From the NCBI GenBank assembly GCA_001801495.1, contig MGXW01000078.1, positions 1-7,896 of the forward strand: a stretch of DNA of 7,896 bases, written 5' to 3'. Position 1 is the stretch's first letter. The number at the start of each line of letters is the position of its first letter. A program made the translations under genes and the position numbers. This document shows positions 6,580-7,896 of the stretch, piece by piece. Source of the stretch: Gammaproteobacteria bacterium RIFCSPHIGHO2_12_FULL_37_34. Lineage in GTDB: Bacteria > Pseudomonadota > Gammaproteobacteria > DSM-16500. The notes beneath the pieces were generated by a model. The model was not told where the DNA came from, did not search any database, and saw only the letters and a list, made by a program, of their open reading frames with translations.

Positions 6580-6610
6580 GTATGATATTGAATATTTTCA
6601 CTATCATACT
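6579..6610. promoter_or_regulatory. Second, abutting inverted repeat between the divergent genes
   Basis: AGTATGATA (6579-6587) and TATCATACT (6602-6610) are perfect 9-bp arms. After one mismatch (T6588/C6601) the inner TGAA (6589-6592) and TTCA (6597-6600) also pair around a TATT loop, giving 13 pairs in 32 nt. It shares base 6579 with the neighbouring repeat. It overlaps the -35 element of the proposed ankyrin-gene promoter, so a protein bound here could control that gene and possibly the divergent redox gene. Confidence 0.6.
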
Positions 6611-6617
6611 CTATTAT
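6588..6617 (+). promoter_or_regulatory. Candidate promoter of the ankyrin-repeat gene
   Basis: TTGAAT (6588-6593, 4 of 6 of the -35 consensus) and TATTAT (6612-6617, 5 of 6 of the -10 consensus) are separated by 18 bp. Transcription would start near 6624, leaving a leader of about 57 nt before the ATG at 6681. The -35 lies within the inverted repeat 6579-6610. This is a consensus match only. Confidence 0.4.
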
Positions 6618-6680
6618 GTTAATTTGCGCTATACCTTGCGTTTCAAGATGCGGCCCTTCATTTCAAACAAGGACTCAATC

Positions 6681-7700
6681 ATGAGAAACCACCCTTATTT
6701 AGAAGGAAGCTTGTTTAACATAGTTAAAGAAAATCGTTACACTGTTGTTTATGCTCTTATTCATGCTGCAATAAATAGGGATGTAGACAAGGTGAAGCAG
6801 CTCGTAGAAGAAATTGCTCAAAAGCAAGAATTCATAAATGATATCAATCAAACAAACGATCAGGGTGAAACGGCCCTACACTATGCTCTCAAATTACGAT
6901 CCATTCCAATAGCCATTATCCTTTTACAATACGGCGCTGATTTAGCGATATGTAATAACGCGGGAGTTGCACCATTTGATTATTTTTATGCTTTGAGTAT
7001 GTCAGAACAATTAAGTATTTTTAACCAGCTTCATTTATCCGCCCAACAGCACTTGTTAAAAATATGTCAGCACTATTATAAAAGGCATCCGAATTTAAAC
7101 CATCATGTTTATTTTCAATTAGCAGGATTACATAGTTTGCAAGCATTAATTGTTGCGCATGATCACATTATGAAAATACCCAATCAAGAAGTAGATGATG
7201 ACTATCTTGCACCCATCCAAACAACATTACCGGTATATTATTTTGTCAATCAGGATAGAGTGATGCTTGTTGGTTTATTAAAACATATCGAAGAGTATCT
7301 TAGAAAGTTGCGCCAGCAATCTATTACTCCTATGTCTCACGCGGTAGGTTTTGCTGGATTGGTGAGGTGGTTTTGGCAACAAGAGGCAACTGTTTCACCG
7401 CAAGCATGGCGACCTCTACTTGATCATATCAATCATGATCTGATTGAAAAACTAAAATATTTAGAATTATTGGAAGATCAATTACACGCACCTGGCAGCT
7501 ATTTACCTACTTCTAGAGAGATGATTCGTAAATTAGATGGGGAAATACTCAAATTGCATCACGACCAAACAGTTAGCGAGGCTACTTTGATTTTTTCTAA
7601 CATGCGAGCAATCATATGTATGATATTAGGAGAAATGAATCGATCGAATAAATCCATTTCTATGTTTTTAAAAGTACGCGAACAGGTACAATTACGGTAA
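6681..7700 (+). CDS. Ankyrin-repeat protein, possible secreted effector
   Basis: A 339-aa protein of unknown function. The start at 6681 is chosen because AAGGA (6669-6673) lies exactly 7 nt upstream. An in-frame ATG at 6543 would overlap the divergent gene and read through both inverted repeats. Two ankyrin repeats are visible near the N-terminus: about 21-53 (ALIHAAINRDVDKVKQLVEE) and about 58-91 (NDQGETALHYALKL, then IAIILLQYGADL). A degenerate third begins near 92 (NNAGVAPFDYFYAL). Residues 110-339 are predicted to be mostly helical, including a Trp-rich LVRWFWQQ near 227-234, with no motif I recognise. No signal peptide or membrane segment is seen. Ankyrin proteins of intracellular gammaproteobacteria are often type IV effectors acting on host proteins, but no secretion signal or secretion gene is visible here, so that role is inference. 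Its stop overlaps the convergent neighbour's by 9 bp. Confidence 0.8.
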   Translation: MRNHPYLEGSLFNIVKENRYTVVYALIHAAINRDVDKVKQLVEEIAQKQEFINDINQTNDQGETALHYALKLRSIPIAIILLQYGADLAICNNAGVAPFDYFYALSMSEQLSIFNQLHLSAQQHLLKICQHYYKRHPNLNHHVYFQLAGLHSLQALIVAHDHIMKIPNQEVDDDYLAPIQTTLPVYYFVNQDRVMLVGLLKHIEEYLRKLRQQSITPMSHAVGFAGLVRWFWQQEATVSPQAWRPLLDHINHDLIEKLKYLELLEDQLHAPGSYLPTSREMIRKLDGEILKLHHDQTVSEATLIFSNMRAIICMILGEMNRSNKSISMFLKVREQVQLR

Positions 7701-7896
7701 GGATACTTGGTAATTATATTGTTGTTCATATTGTTGTGTGTAATCGTATGGCAAGGTTCCATAGAGATACAGATGATCAATTTTTTCTTTGATTAATTTT
7801 TGAAGATAATCGTAACCAGATAATTCAAGAATAGAAAAATCATCATAAAAATAGCGAGGTTGTTTATCAATACGTTCAAATTTTTTAGAGGTATTA
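7692..7896 (-). CDS. Unrecognised protein, C-terminal part (runs off the right edge)
   Basis: A minus-strand frame enters from the right edge and continues for 67 codons to the TAA at 7694-7692. The start is outside the window. The visible tail is rich in Tyr and Gln (PRYFYDDFSILELSGYDYLQ, later HLYLYGTLPYDY, then the run QQYEQQYNYQ) and ends VSLP. No family is recognised. The balanced composition of the first 50 residues and the absence of stops to the edge suggest a real gene, although 67 codons is short evidence. Its stop lies inside the last codons of the convergent ankyrin gene (7692-7700), in codon register with it. Confidence 0.6.
   Translation of the reverse strand, partial: NTSKKFERIDKQPRYFYDDFSILELSGYDYLQKLIKEKIDHLYLYGTLPYDYTQQYEQQYNYQVSLP

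Noticed and set aside
6543..6680. In-frame upstream extension of the ankyrin protein
   Set aside because: It would overlap the divergent gene and translate both hairpins, while the ATG at 6681 has an ideally spaced AAGGA.
7559..7780. Minus-strand open frame at the end of the ankyrin gene
   Set aside because: It is antisense to the ankyrin protein and in a different frame from the better supported minus-strand gene ending at 7692.
1..7896. CRISPR array, tRNA, rRNA or insertion sequence
   Set aside because: No regularly spaced direct repeats, cloverleaf-like sequence, rRNA-like sequence or transposase motif was seen.

Overview
The window looks like the chromosome of a low-GC, probably host-associated gammaproteobacterium, most plausibly of the Legionellales/Coxiellaceae type. 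This is inferred from the AT-rich codon use, the lemA-htpX pair, a large GltD-like iron-sulfur flavoprotein and a neighbouring ankyrin-repeat protein. No rRNA or other taxonomic marker is present, so the placement is a guess.

Layout: (1) 1-304, minus strand, the N-terminal part of an unrecognised protein that runs off the left edge. (2) 408-2052, minus strand, a lemA-htpX operon: an envelope-anchored LemA protein followed 28 bp later by a membrane-embedded M48 zinc protease, with an extended -10 promoter at 2079-2107. (3) 2229-3002, plus strand, a two-gene toxin-antitoxin module of the TumE/TumA type. The toxin-like gene comes first and the winged-helix antitoxin/regulator second. A perfect 9+9 bp inverted repeat (2205-2227) overlies the predicted transcription start and the Shine-Dalgarno of the toxin gene and is the obvious autoregulatory operator. 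(4) 3038-6544, minus strand, a very large (about 1168 aa) single-chain redox enzyme. It joins a helical N-terminal region, a two-cluster Fe-S domain, a GltD-like FAD/NAD(P)H module and a PyrK/ferredoxin-NADP reductase-like module with a C-terminal [2Fe-2S] cysteine motif. (5) 6545-6680, a divergent intergenic region containing two abutting hairpin-forming inverted repeats. (6) 6681-7700, plus strand, an ankyrin-repeat protein with a helical C-terminal part and no recognised function. (7) 7692-7896, minus strand, the C-terminal 67 codons of an unrecognised protein whose stop overlaps that of the ankyrin gene.

The genes do not form one pathway. The redox enzyme and the ankyrin gene share only a control region, and the toxin-antitoxin module looks like an accessory insertion between two conserved units. 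The most unusual structural signal is a perfect 14+14 bp inverted repeat with a 6-nt loop (3648-3681) inside the redox gene. It lies exactly where the C-terminal module's glycine-rich nucleotide-binding motif is expected and has apparently degenerated. No CRISPR array, tRNA, rRNA or insertion sequence was recognised, and there is no gene-free stretch longer than 300 bases.
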